From: Shewanella livingstonensis
GTDB lineage: Bacteria > Pseudomonadota > Gammaproteobacteria > Enterobacterales > Shewanellaceae
Reading direction: 5' to 3'
NCBI RefSeq assembly: GCF_003855395.1
Contig: NZ_CP034015.1
Coordinates: 3,668,001-3,732,000 of the forward strand
Length of the DNA: 64,000 nucleotides
Positions 36,331 to 45,554 of the stretch are shown in pieces. Every line of letters begins with the position of its first letter. Within the stretch, counting starts at the first letter, position 1. The notes beneath the pieces are model-generated. The model was not told the DNA's origin. It searched no databases and saw only the letters and a program-made list of their open reading frames with translations. The position numbers were made by a program, and so were the translations under genes.

Positions 36331-37380
36331 TTGCTTACTTCCATTAAAAAACACTTAAAAAGTAACGGTAACCTCAAACACGCTAGGGTCATTGCACTAT
36401 TTTCATTGGTGGGAATGGCCATCACTGGCGCTATGGGAATACTCAGCTTGTGGGGTAACAGCAGTACCTTAACAATAATCCTCTTTATTGCCAGCGCAAT
36501 CTACCTAAGCGCCTTTTTTTTATCAAAAAAATTCAGCTTAAAAGTCAGTGGGACTATCATCATTTATTCATTATATTTATTAATGTTTTATTTGGTCTTT
36601 AGCGGTGGAGTCGCACAAACTGGTCCATTATGGGTTTTCATTGTAGCCCCCGTTTCCGTGTATGTTTTAGGCTTACGCCAAGGCTTAATTAATCTGGCAG
36701 TATTTTTGAGTGTCGTCAGTATCATCATGTTTTTACCGCAACATGTTATTGAGCATGCATCGTACACTCCAGAATTTAAGTTGCGACTCATATTGTCATT
36801 TTTAACCATGACATTTTTATCTGCATTATACGAATACTCTAGAATGCAGTCTTACAAAAATGTCGTCGCGTTGAGTAGCAAATACCAACAATTAGCCATG
36901 TCCGATCCACTCACAAAACTCGCTAACAGACGTAATGCATCAGCAGTATTGCAACAAGAAAAGTCACGCGTAAATCGAAATAACGAGCCGCTTTCGGTAC
37001 TATTGTGCGATCTAGACCACTTTAAAGCGGTTAACGACAAATACGGTCATAACGCAGGTGATATGGTGTTAATGGAGTTGTCGCAAATATTTACTGATCA
37101 TGTCAGACAACAAGACTGTGTTGCCCGTTGGGGCGGCGAAGAGTTTTTATTTATATTGCCGCAAACATCCGCCGAGCAAGCCAACATTATCGCTGAAAAA
37201 ATTCGTGCCAGTGTGCAACAACACAGCATCATCTTTCACAAACATCAAATCAAAATCACCATTAGTATCGGCATAGCTCAACTCAGTGAAGATCAAAGTA
37301 TCGACGAACTGATCAACCACGCCGACAAAAACTTGTACCAGGCTAAAACCTTAGGCAGAAATCGGGTTCATCCCGGTTAA
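36331..37380 (+). CDS. Membrane diguanylate cyclase (6TM-GGDEF)
   Basis: Inner-membrane protein of 349 residues: about six hydrophobic helices (residues 20-185), a short linker and a GGDEF domain (MSDPLTKLANRRNA, active loop RWGGEEFLFILP near residue 268). It should synthesise c-di-GMP. No in-frame ATG opens the gene. I choose the TTG at 36331 because AAGGA lies eight bases before it; another TTG at 36295 has no ribosome site. It is divergent from the FIST operon and is the fourth intact GGDEF protein in this window. No RXXD inhibitory site is obvious before the GGEEF. Confidence 0.88.
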   Translation: MLTSIKKHLKSNGNLKHARVIALFSLVGMAITGAMGILSLWGNSSTLTIILFIASAIYLSAFFLSKKFSLKVSGTIIIYSLYLLMFYLVFSGGVAQTGPLWVFIVAPVSVYVLGLRQGLINLAVFLSVVSIIMFLPQHVIEHASYTPEFKLRLILSFLTMTFLSALYEYSRMQSYKNVVALSSKYQQLAMSDPLTKLANRRNASAVLQQEKSRVNRNNEPLSVLLCDLDHFKAVNDKYGHNAGDMVLMELSQIFTDHVRQQDCVARWGGEEFLFILPQTSAEQANIIAEKIRASVQQHSIIFHKHQIKITISIGIAQLSEDQSIDELINHADKNLYQAKTLGRNRVHPG

Positions 37381-37785
37381 ATAACATTTCTCAATCACAC
37401 TACCCCTTGATTAATCAATAATAGCCTACTGCTCTAGGGGCTGACCAAAATTATCATTCCAGTACCCTGTATTTGTCAGCACTAGCAGCCTAGCTATGCT
37501 TTATTTTTATCGCGACAAAATCGTTAAACACCGATGCATGACACTTAACCTAAAGTCCATCCCACTCAAAAATGACTCTGTAAAGTCAGTATCTAACTCA
37601 AAATTTGATAAAAACAATTGTGGTTTTTATTAATAATTACGTCTGTCGCAATCGATTCAACACCAAGGTATTTTCTTTGTTCATTCCTATCTGTACATCC
37701 TTTAAGGCTGATTATTTGACATAAAACTCATTAATTAAATAAGGATTGTTATTTGATAATTAAATTACGCATAAGGGTTCGTTAA
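37381..37785. other. Intergenic region with ECF-type promoter A
   Basis: 405 bases without a gene. The right half, from about 37586, matches the region before 39445 for roughly 90 bases, centred on the promoter motif at 37619. The left half shows nothing I can assign. Confidence 0.6.
37619..37646 (+). promoter_or_regulatory. Candidate ECF-sigma promoter A (TGTGG-N16-CGTCTGT)
   Basis: TGTGG followed after 16 bases by CGTCTGT, with a T-rich stretch right after the first box. The CGTC core is typical of ECF -10 elements. The motif is repeated with the same spacing at 39314 and 45321 and in degenerate form at 47676. It lies 140 bases before the 443-residue lipoprotein gene. Confidence 0.7.
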
Positions 37786-39117
37786 ATGACAAATATCTTT
37801 AAATTTTCTACTGTAGTCGCTGCAATTTTTATAGCCCAAGGTTGTACTCAAGGCCCTGATATTGGCAAGATAGATGATTCATCAATGCGTTATTTAGGCT
37901 CGAGTAAAGTCGATATTTATACACTCGATTCATCGGCAATCGAGGATTGGGCTGAAGCTAAAGCAGACTTCAAACGAAGAATGGAAGAAGTTACGGGCAC
38001 GAAGGATTTTAGTGATGCTGAAGCTGTCGTTGAAGCCGTTGACGATTTAATTGATGAAATGGATCTTGTTGATTTAGTCGATGACGTAAAGCCTTTTAAC
38101 CTAGTAGAGGCTAAAGCAAAACTGAAAGCGACCTATCAAGCACAACTTGATAACGAATTAGCACAGTTAGCAGCGAGTAAAGCTGAAAAAGATGCATTTC
38201 TTCCCACTTACAACGAATCTCTTGCTGCCTTTGAAAAAGGGAGATCTGATATTGAGTCATTTAAATCTCAAAGAGATGCGTTAAGTGATGCGTTTCAATT
38301 GGCAAAAACAGAAGCCATTAAAAGTCTGGCTGATGTAGGAGTTGATTCGGCTGGAAACATAGGTAAAAGATTAAATATTGATAGATTTTATAATACGTAT
38401 TCGTATAATTTTACCGAGGCATTAAAAGATAAAACGTGTCGCGAGTTAGACAGGAATTCAGGAAATAAACCAAATTCTATTTATTATTCAGATGCCCGTA
38501 TAACAGACGATAAATCAGAATTAGTTTGCACAAAAATTGCTTTCCCTTCTAGTTATGGGTCTGATAATACGGAAAACCAGAAACTTAAAGAACCACAAAT
38601 TAACGCAATTAAACTTGCCTTAAATAAAGCTCAATCGTATTTGCGAGACGCCAATCAGTTAATAAAACAATCCAACTCGTATTACCAAGACCATCCTCAG
38701 ATAGCTGATCTACATAACAGATACCAACGTAATGACAGAAGAATGCTAGAAAGCATTGAAACCAAAGTTAAATGGGCTCAAGACGCTGTGGATAGAGTGA
38801 TAATTCCTAGTGATGAAAAAATAGCTACCGAAGTTGCTTTTGAACATATGCGTACTTTGAATTTGTATTCGGAATTTCACTACAATAATATTCTTTTAAA
38901 TCAGCTAGATTATGTGGCTACTGTTAGCGCGGATGGGCGATTTAAGCTTGATAATAGTGAAAAATTTAATTTGTTAATTGCACGTCCAGAGAGAAAAATC
39001 AATCAAAAAGCCGCTTATAAAATAATTCGACTTGCTGAATTTGATGATAAAGCTTTAGTCACCATAGGGCTGAATGATATTTTGACATCAAAAGAATTCC
39101 AAACAATTACACTATAA
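37786..39117 (+). CDS. Coiled-coil lipoprotein, unknown function, 443 aa
   Basis: Lipoprotein with a signal peptide and lipobox ending at Cys20 (FIAQGC). No Asp follows the Cys, which points to the outer membrane. Most of the mature protein is predicted helical and charged, with coiled-coil-like stretches (about 105-185: EAKAKLKATYQAQLDNELAQ; also 285-350). Two further cysteines (CRELD, LVCTK) could form a disulfide. No known family is recognised. It is preceded by the ECF-type promoter A, and I see nothing obvious downstream in the transcript. By context it is part of the kinase/sigma regulon. It is somewhat more AT-rich than the flanking core genes. Confidence 0.8.
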   Translation: MTNIFKFSTVVAAIFIAQGCTQGPDIGKIDDSSMRYLGSSKVDIYTLDSSAIEDWAEAKADFKRRMEEVTGTKDFSDAEAVVEAVDDLIDEMDLVDLVDDVKPFNLVEAKAKLKATYQAQLDNELAQLAASKAEKDAFLPTYNESLAAFEKGRSDIESFKSQRDALSDAFQLAKTEAIKSLADVGVDSAGNIGKRLNIDRFYNTYSYNFTEALKDKTCRELDRNSGNKPNSIYYSDARITDDKSELVCTKIAFPSSYGSDNTENQKLKEPQINAIKLALNKAQSYLRDANQLIKQSNSYYQDHPQIADLHNRYQRNDRRMLESIETKVKWAQDAVDRVIIPSDEKIATEVAFEHMRTLNLYSEFHYNNILLNQLDYVATVSADGRFKLDNSEKFNLLIARPERKINQKAAYKIIRLAEFDDKALVTIGLNDILTSKEFQTITL

Positions 39118-39444
39118 ACTTGACCGATGGAGCCTGAAAATAATTTACAGGCTCCCAAAAACTAAAACGGTAATCCCCTAATATAAATCACTTATAGGAC
39201 TTTTTTAGTCAAAATGAGTTTGGCCACGCCGCAACTGTAATTCTTCAAATACTGTCGAACATCGCTCACTTTGCAATAAAATCAGTATCTAATTCAACAT
39301 TTTATAAAAAAATTGTGGTTTTTTTTTAAAACTACGTCTGTAGCAAACTGCACCTTTTCTAGGTATTTTTATCTGCTCGCATCGTCTGACATCTGCTTTT
39401 ACACCCTCTAGATGATTTATATTTGAGTTCGCAAAGGAAAATTT
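39118..39444. other. Intergenic region with ECF-type promoter B
   Basis: 327 bases without a gene. From about 39282 it parallels the region upstream of 37786, including TCAGTATCTAA, the promoter motif and a GGTATTTT block 27 bases after the CGTCTG start. The rest shows nothing assignable. Confidence 0.6.
39314..39341 (+). promoter_or_regulatory. Candidate ECF-sigma promoter B (TGTGG-N16-CGTCTGT)
   Basis: Same two boxes and spacing as promoter A, with a run of nine T after the first box. It lies 104 bases before the ATG of the 112-residue lipoprotein gene. Confidence 0.72.
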
Positions 39445-39783
39445 ATGCTGAAAAAATCTTTTATCGTTGCAGGTTTATCACTTTTACTCGCCGCTTGCGG
39501 GGGACATGGCTATGAAGGTCAATATGAGTCAAGCATCGAGGCTACCGGATTAGGCAGCTTAAATAGCATGATGCCTAAAACAACAATGTACATCGGCACT
39601 GATTACATTGAATCAAATGGTCAAAAAATAGAAGTCGAAAAAATCTACGTCAAAGAACAAGACGACAGAAAATTTTTAATCATGCAAACACAAGAAGGCG
39701 ATCAAGCCTACATCATCGATAAAGACGGTTCATTACTGATTAAATCAGGTCTTGCGACCATAAAATTTACCAAAGTTGATTAA
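39445..39783 (+). CDS. Small lipoprotein, unknown function, 112 aa
   Basis: Small exported lipoprotein: signal peptide MLKKSFIVAGLSLLLAAC with the lipobox Cys at residue 18 followed by GG, so outer-membrane sorting is likely. The mature part (about 94 residues) looks beta-rich (TTMYIGTDYIE, KFLIMQTQEGDQAYIID, ATIKFTKVD), like a small barrel or lipocalin-like fold, but I recognise no family. AAAGGAA precedes the ATG. It is the first gene of a unit under promoter B; a metalloprotease-like lipoprotein follows 34 bases downstream. It may be a partner or inhibitor of that enzyme, which is inference. Confidence 0.8.
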   Translation: MLKKSFIVAGLSLLLAACGGHGYEGQYESSIEATGLGSLNSMMPKTTMYIGTDYIESNGQKIEVEKIYVKEQDDRKFLIMQTQEGDQAYIIDKDGSLLIKSGLATIKFTKVD

Positions 39784-39817
39784 TGACACTCTGACCATGA
39801 AGAAAGTTGAAAATAAT

Positions 39818-41140
39818 ATGAAAAAATATACATCGTTAATCAGTATCGCATTATTATCTGCAGGATTAACTGCATGTGGTGGCAGCGACAGTAATGAAAA
39901 CACCGACGATTCAGTCAATACACCTAGCAATGGCAACGGCTCATCTTCTTCTGAGCAAAGTGTCTATATGGCCCCAACAGGTGAACTTGCTCAAAAAATG
40001 CTGGCGATAACCCCATCTGCATCAGATAACAGCGTAGAAGCTCAATGTTCGACAACAAGCAGTGTCTATGAAACGACTGACTTGTATGTAGGTTTCAGCT
40101 CAAGCGCCAAAAGTAATGGGAATGACGCTGATTTAATTTATGCAGCACAACTTACTCAAGTCGCCTTAAATGAACTGGTAACAGCGACGGGCTTAAATAA
40201 AAGCAATGACCTAAATTTGGATGGACAAAATAAGTGGGTAATTTGTCTCGATAATAATAAAACGGGTATTGGAACAAGCTCAATTGCCAGTATGACATTT
40301 AGCCCATTCGAGCTTGACGCAGATAGCTTCAAACTAGCAAAACATGAATTATTCCATGTTGTTCAATCCGAACTGCTTGAACAAAGTACTGTATATCTTC
40401 ACTTGCCTCGTTGGTTCCAAGAAGGCAGTGCAGAGTATTTTGCTTCAATGGATTCAAGTAATGTAAGCCGTTCATTATTAATGAACTTTACAAGCGATCT
40501 GGCAAGCAATTCCTCATTACAAGGGTTGCAATCAGCTTATGGCATTAACACCTATAATCACCAACAAGATATCTTAGAAGCCTATCCACAATACGATAAT
40601 AAACTATACTCAATCTATAAAACCTCGGTTAACTACTTAGTAGACAAAGGGTTAACTGATCAAGCACTTATCTCACTCATTAGAAATTCGTATCAAGCAG
40701 GACAAGATCCTCAAACAATGCCACAGTTTCACAGTGAAATCGCAATGTTGCAAGCAACAGGCGCATTCACACTGCCTTCTGGCTATGACTACACAGACCT
40801 ATTAACAACAGAAGGATACAGTGAACTAATCCTAAATGACTGGCTGAATACAGATCAATATTCAGCATCATTTACATCTGTTTCAGCGACAGTCACCATC
40901 GCCAGATTGTTTCTTATACCAACACTGGATCAAGAAAATGAGTATGAAGTTACGGTAAATACAGATCAGAGCGGCTATAGCTATGCCGTTGGCAGCATTC
41001 CAGATGGCGACTACCAGATTTACGCCATCGACACCGCTGATGAAAATGCTTATGGTCCAATGACACAATCCGTTGTTAATGGTGAATTAGGTGATATTGA
41101 TTTCACCGGTGTTAACGTTTGTGAAACCTGTGATGACTGA
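39818..41140 (+). CDS. HExxH metalloprotease-like lipoprotein 1
   Basis: Lipoprotein of 440 residues; signal and lipobox MKKYTSLISIALLSAGLTAC, then a low-complexity linker. The zinc signature HELFHVVQ (near residue 182) is followed about 27 residues later by LPRWFQEGSAEYFAS, whose Glu would be the third ligand, as in gluzincin (MA clan) peptidases. I place the start at 39818; an upstream in-frame start would bury the signal peptide. The C-terminal 120 residues look like a beta-rich domain ending in a CETCDD tail. It follows the small lipoprotein gene on the promoter-B transcript and ends at a strong terminator. The substrate is unknown. Confidence 0.8.
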   Translation: MKKYTSLISIALLSAGLTACGGSDSNENTDDSVNTPSNGNGSSSSEQSVYMAPTGELAQKMLAITPSASDNSVEAQCSTTSSVYETTDLYVGFSSSAKSNGNDADLIYAAQLTQVALNELVTATGLNKSNDLNLDGQNKWVICLDNNKTGIGTSSIASMTFSPFELDADSFKLAKHELFHVVQSELLEQSTVYLHLPRWFQEGSAEYFASMDSSNVSRSLLMNFTSDLASNSSLQGLQSAYGINTYNHQQDILEAYPQYDNKLYSIYKTSVNYLVDKGLTDQALISLIRNSYQAGQDPQTMPQFHSEIAMLQATGAFTLPSGYDYTDLLTTEGYSELILNDWLNTDQYSASFTSVSATVTIARLFLIPTLDQENEYEVTVNTDQSGYSYAVGSIPDGDYQIYAIDTADENAYGPMTQSVVNGELGDIDFTGVNVCETCDD

Positions 41141-41171
41141 TCTTTATTCGTTAGTTAAATGAGTTCAATAA

Positions 41172-41199
41172 AAAAACCAGACAGCTTGTCTGGTTTTTT
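41172..41199 (+). terminator. Rho-independent terminator of the promoter-B unit
   Basis: Stem AAACCAGACA / TGTCTGGTTT with a three-base loop and a T-tract. It lies about 30 bases after the metalloprotease-like gene. Confidence 0.88.
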
Positions 41200-41220
41200 A
41201 TTGGTGGTTAAACGTATCTT

Positions 41221-41485
41221 ATACCATTCAGCGTTAGTAAGTGATCTCTCAGCGAGAATTTAAAAGGACTTAAACAAGGCGAATGACTGAATGAATAGTT
41301 GTTCTCTTTCGAAGTCATGCAACGCAGTATAAGCCCTTTTAAAACTCGCCTGAAAGGAATGCCCCAGCGGCTTTTGCTCTGCGTTCTCGCTATTTGAAAG
41401 GGAACAACCATTACTACATAGCGACACCTTAATCAAAAACCGCTGGACGCATTCTGAGTGGTCACATATTAATTCGGAATGGTAT
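41221..41485. mobile_element. 265-bp fold-back repeat element
   Basis: Starts ATACCATTC and ends with the complement GAATGGTAT. It has a second, imperfect internal inverted pair, GTTGTTCTCTTTCGAA (about 41305) against TTTGAAAGGGAACAAC (about 41393). No gene is inside. It lies between convergent units (terminator and sigma gene stop). It is unrelated to the GGGCCTG element. Only one copy is in the window, so mobility is inferred from its ends. Confidence 0.55.
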
Positions 41486-41507
41486 TAAATCACTATCACA
41501 ACACCGT

Positions 41508-42116
41508 TTATGCAAACTCTCTAGACGGTTGAACAGACGGCTGCATGCGTTGCTTTAACCATGCTTTGGCAAACCGTAAATCATTTTCTACCGTTCTTAA
41601 AGACACTCCGAGTAACCTGGCAATTTCTTTGTTACTCTTTTGAGCAAAATAGCGTAAATCCAGTGCCTCTGCCTGCCTTGCATAGTGTTTAGAAAAGCCG
41701 TCCATTTCGAGGTACAAAATGATGCTATTAAAGTCATCCTCCAAAGATTGGCCTTTTTGATTAATCGCAATGGTTGATGACACTTTACTCATCCCCCTCG
41801 CCTTGCTCTTTACCGTCTTACGATAATGATCAATAAATAGGTTTCTCACCGTTGAATTTAAATAACTGTAAAACTCACGTAATGTTTCAACAGGTAAAGT
41901 TGACTCGGCGACCAACAACTTTTCATAGCAATCATGCGTTAAATCCGTAACAGACAAAGATAAAAATGCAGTATTTACATCCTCAGGCAGATTGTCATAA
42001 TGAATATTGGCATACTCTTTTATTTTAATATAAGCCAATTCCATCAATACCTTCGTTGGCTCAGGCTCGCCATTCTGCCAAGCTTTAATTAAACACAACA
42101 CTTCACTTTCTGTCAT
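41508..42116 (-). CDS. ECF-type sigma factor paired with Ser/Thr kinase
   Basis: Extracytoplasmic-function sigma factor of 202 residues. Region 2 (LSVTDLTHDCYEKLL, then LNSTVRNLFIDHYRK) and region 4 (DLRYFAQKSNKEIARLLGVS then RTVENDLRFAKAWLKQRM) are both present. Region 2.2 has SVTDLTHD where most ECF factors have an acidic D-x-E-D stretch; the threonine (residue 57 from this start) falls on an acidic position. In Vibrio parahaemolyticus EcfP a Thr at this kind of position is phosphorylated by PknT to switch the sigma on. I use the ATG at 42116 (GGAG before it); a TTG two codons earlier is possible. It follows the kinase gene by 23 bases; no anti-sigma gene is present. Confidence 0.85.
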   Translation of the reverse strand: MTESEVLCLIKAWQNGEPEPTKVLMELAYIKIKEYANIHYDNLPEDVNTAFLSLSVTDLTHDCYEKLLVAESTLPVETLREFYSYLNSTVRNLFIDHYRKTVKSKARGMSKVSSTIAINQKGQSLEDDFNSIILYLEMDGFSKHYARQAEALDLRYFAQKSNKEIARLLGVSLRTVENDLRFAKAWLKQRMQPSVQPSREFA

Positions 42117-42139
42117 TAACAAGCTCCTTTGAATCTATA

Positions 42140-44992
42140 TTAACTGCTGCGTTTCGCTAAACCCACAGACCGTTCAGCAACCACTACGTCATCCACCAGC
42201 TGCTGGTATTGCTTATACCAATTACTATTACTCTGAATATTTCGGTTATCTAACAGTGTTTTAATCTGGGTAATGTTGCGCTTTGAAAACGCTATATTGC
42301 GGTAATTCAGGGCGATGTTGGCTTCTTTTATCAATACATCAAGACGATTAGCAGAATTGCGACGCTCTTTTGCTCCCCACGTAAACTGAGGTAATGCAGC
42401 TAACACAATGTCAGAGTCCGCTTCTGTGCTTACGCTTTCACTTAGTAAATAGGCAAGTTCAAGTTGTTTCTTATTGTAAAAATAAACATCTCGCTTTGCT
42501 GTTGTAGTAAGCACATCTTGCGATTGCAAATAATCAATACGCGTTAGTGCTAAGTCCTGGCTTGTGACTAAGTTCAGTAAATAAGTATTGAATGCGGGTG
42601 TAAATAGCGCTGTTGTTCGCTCTGAAATATTGTCTTTGCCACTCACCAGCCCATCAACATCATTTAAAATTTGAGTCACAATCGCGGGCAAGTTTTCAGG
42701 GGCTTTCCCAATAATAGACAAATACTCATCTATAATTTTTGCTGCTAACGTCACCGATGCAATGTCCCGCTTATCAGTACCAAGGGTTAAATACACATTA
42801 AACAACCGATTAGCATATTGTTGATATTGTTCAAAATCCCCTATGTTGTATAACGTGAACAACAGTACCTCAAGCGAATTCAGATATAAACCGGGGTTAG
42901 TCGCCAAATATGTTTCCGCTAACGTGACACCGTCTACCGCCGCTTGATAACTTAATTGCGGCGCATCATAAGCATAAAAACCAGCAATCATGCGATAAAA
43001 GTAAATATTATTAGGATGTTGTTCACCGACAATTTTTTTGTGGTTATTCAGCGCCTGGTTCATTACACGCTGTCCTTCTTCAAATCTGTCTAATTCTATG
43101 TACGCCCGGCCTAATACCAACTGCTTTTTTAACACTTCAATTTGGTTGTTCAAACCAGTATAAATCTCGACCGATTGATTAAGGGCAACAGCGGCTTCTT
43201 CAATAAGTGGTTTATATTGAGAGTCAAAAATGAGTTCATCGGTTTGCTCAAAGTTAAACTCTATCCCAATGGGTATTTGATTCTCTAGCGCACCACCAAG
43301 TGCCCCAAGCACATTACCTTTAAGCTCATCGGTTAATTCACTCCAATAATGGGCTTTGATATTTCTCAGTAAATTAATGTGTTGTAACCCCATATCGCTG
43401 GGCATACTTTGATATAAATGGTATTTCTGGCCATTAAGGTAATTGTGATAAAAAATGGCTTGCAATGGTGTATCAGGTAACCCCTCAACATCCGAAAATG
43501 TTAAATGGTCAAGTAACACACTTGTATTAGGGTCAATCAAACTAAATTCATTTGAATAGTTGTACAATTGCACTAATTGTCCACCTGCTTTAAAAGCCGT
43601 ATCAGCGTCGTTTAATAATGCAACGTTATTTATCACTTCTTGATACAGAACTTTAGCTTGTGCAATATTACCAATAGACTCATAACTATCAGCCAGAGTC
43701 AGTTTGATTTTCGCAATAGAATCGGCATTAAGGACTTTATCATCTTTGACGATTTTTTTAGCATTATCTAATAAATCTACCGCGAGTAACTCTTTACCAT
43801 TCGATTTTTTTAAGTCTGCCATTTCCAATAGCTCAGATAACTTTTTTACCACCAAGTCAGACTGATTCTTAGCCACTTTAAGGTCTTCAAACTGTATATA
43901 TAAATTCACAGTTAGATAAGTTATCGCGGCTAAAAAACTCACCGCTGTCAATGTTGGGATAGGGTATCGCTTAAAAATAAACTTTGTTAATTTAAACCTA
44001 TAACTGCCCGAATACGCAGTTACATTTTGATGACTTAAATAGCGTTCAATATCATATTTAAGATCTAAAACAGAAAGATAACGTAACGAACTATCAAGGC
44101 TGGATGCTTTATCAGCAATCGCATGTAACTCCACACTTTTGCCATATTCATCTGAGCAAAGCAGTAAGTCTTTTAAAATTAACCCAAGTGAGTAAATATC
44201 ACTTGTTGTATTGGCAAGTTCGCCGAGTTTAACTTCTGGGCTGGCATAAATGGGGGTTAACGCCTTAACATACGTTTTGTATATCTGTTGGCTTGGTTCG
44301 TCACTATTACAAAAGATACGCGCAATACCAAAATCCAATACCTTTATTTGATTGCTATTATCGACCAGAATATTGGCGGGTTTAAGATCTGCATGAACAA
44401 TTTGATTTTGGTGCGCATGATGAATGGCGTCACATAAGCTACAAAAAACGCTTAACTTATCTTTTAATCGAACGCTGTTATCGGCCCATAACGTTGAAAT
44501 TGGCTTTCCATCAACGAGCTCCATCACAATGTAAGAATAACCTTCAGCGGAGATCCCCGCGTCAAAAACCTTACCAATATTAGGATGATTGAGCTTTGCC
44601 ATAAAGCTGGCTTCACGAATTAAGGCTTCTTTACCTATAAATGACTCTAATTGATGATTAATAATTTTAACAGCCACTTTCTGTTCAAATTTCTCATCAA
44701 TTCTATCGGCTAAATAAACGGCTCCCATGCCACCTTGGCCAATGAGTTCCACCAATTTAAATGCCCCCACAAAACAGCCTGTTAACGCGGTCACATGGTT
44801 AGATAAGCTGTCAAACTGGTCTGCCATTAATCTTGACCAATCATGTTCAGCAAGCTCGTTGTCATTGGTAATAAGCACATTAATTTCATCAATTAATGCT
44901 TGTTCACCTTCACACTGCTGATGAATAAATGCACGTTGTTGTGTAGCAGGAAGTGAGATTGCTTGAATAAAAATATCGTAAAGTGAAGTCAC
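42140..44992 (-). CDS. Transmembrane Ser/Thr protein kinase with large C-terminal sensor region
   Basis: 950-residue PASTA-less bacterial Ser/Thr kinase. After about 65 N-terminal residues comes a complete kinase domain (about 70-330): glycine loop GQGGMGAVY, VAVKI lysine, catalytic loop HADLKPANIL, DFG in LDFGIA and YASPEV. The catalytic loop has HAD instead of HRD, making it a non-RD kinase. One membrane helix follows (about 350-370, PTLTAVSFLAAITYLTVNLY), then nearly 580 helical residues resembling TPR repeats, presumably in the periplasm. The start is GTG at 44992. With the downstream sigma gene it forms a kinase/sigma operon like PknT-EcfP. Confidence 0.9.
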   Translation of the reverse strand: MTSLYDIFIQAISLPATQQRAFIHQQCEGEQALIDEINVLITNDNELAEHDWSRLMADQFDSLSNHVTALTGCFVGAFKLVELIGQGGMGAVYLADRIDEKFEQKVAVKIINHQLESFIGKEALIREASFMAKLNHPNIGKVFDAGISAEGYSYIVMELVDGKPISTLWADNSVRLKDKLSVFCSLCDAIHHAHQNQIVHADLKPANILVDNSNQIKVLDFGIARIFCNSDEPSQQIYKTYVKALTPIYASPEVKLGELANTTSDIYSLGLILKDLLLCSDEYGKSVELHAIADKASSLDSSLRYLSVLDLKYDIERYLSHQNVTAYSGSYRFKLTKFIFKRYPIPTLTAVSFLAAITYLTVNLYIQFEDLKVAKNQSDLVVKKLSELLEMADLKKSNGKELLAVDLLDNAKKIVKDDKVLNADSIAKIKLTLADSYESIGNIAQAKVLYQEVINNVALLNDADTAFKAGGQLVQLYNYSNEFSLIDPNTSVLLDHLTFSDVEGLPDTPLQAIFYHNYLNGQKYHLYQSMPSDMGLQHINLLRNIKAHYWSELTDELKGNVLGALGGALENQIPIGIEFNFEQTDELIFDSQYKPLIEEAAVALNQSVEIYTGLNNQIEVLKKQLVLGRAYIELDRFEEGQRVMNQALNNHKKIVGEQHPNNIYFYRMIAGFYAYDAPQLSYQAAVDGVTLAETYLATNPGLYLNSLEVLLFTLYNIGDFEQYQQYANRLFNVYLTLGTDKRDIASVTLAAKIIDEYLSIIGKAPENLPAIVTQILNDVDGLVSGKDNISERTTALFTPAFNTYLLNLVTSQDLALTRIDYLQSQDVLTTTAKRDVYFYNKKQLELAYLLSESVSTEADSDIVLAALPQFTWGAKERRNSANRLDVLIKEANIALNYRNIAFSKRNITQIKTLLDNRNIQSNSNWYKQYQQLVDDVVVAERSVGLAKRSS

Positions 44993-45002
44993 GTTCCCGC
45001 CT

Positions 45003-45245
45003 GTGAATGAGAGTTATATCCGTATAAAGATGCCTAAAATGCTCAACAACACGCAAATAATGAAACCATATAAACACCAAAGCTATGTTATTAATCTTTC
45101 ACAAAATCAACATGTCGTTATTAGTGCTGCACCGTTAACGTTTACGCAGCAACATAGGGTAATTGACTCCTTGATCAAGCGTATCGCAGAGTCATCACAA
45201 AGTATGACACCGTGTAATTTGATGACTATATCCTTAACTGTTTAA
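45003..45245 (+). CDS. Possible small protein, divergent from the kinase gene
   Basis: Open frame of 80 codons from a GTG, with in-frame ATGs at 45030, 45039 and 45060. The part after 45060 (MKPYKHQSYVINLSQNQHVV) looks protein-like but no clear ribosome site precedes any start. It lies in the 514-base gap between the kinase gene and promoter C. It may be a real small gene or chance. Confidence 0.28.
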   Translation: MNESYIRIKMPKMLNNTQIMKPYKHQSYVINLSQNQHVVISAAPLTFTQQHRVIDSLIKRIAESSQSMTPCNLMTISLTV

Positions 45246-45320
45246 AAGTCTATAACAGACTGATTTAAATGCTTAAAATTTGACCTGAAACGCTATAATA
45301 TAAAAAATATTCGATTCTGA

Positions 45321-45348
45321 TGTGGTTTTTTTTAAAAAATCCGTCTGT
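45321..45348 (+). promoter_or_regulatory. Candidate ECF-sigma promoter C (TGTGG-N16-CGTCTGT)
   Basis: Both boxes and the 16-base spacer match promoters A and B. A GGTTATTTT block follows 26 bases after the CGTCTG start, close to its place in A and B. It lies about 205 bases before the second metalloprotease-like gene. Confidence 0.72.
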
Positions 45349-45554
45349 AGCCATTCTCTGTAAATTGGGTTATTTTTTTATAGGGTGTTTGCGCATTCAT
45401 GTCCCCTTTACTGCTCATTGCGAGTAATTAATTGGGTACTAAACACTGAGGCTGAAAACAACGAAGCATTGTTGTTTTTACATTAGCTTTTATCACCACA
45501 CATTTAATGTGTGGATGGATATTAATGGCGTTATTGAGATTCTGTGACATTAAA

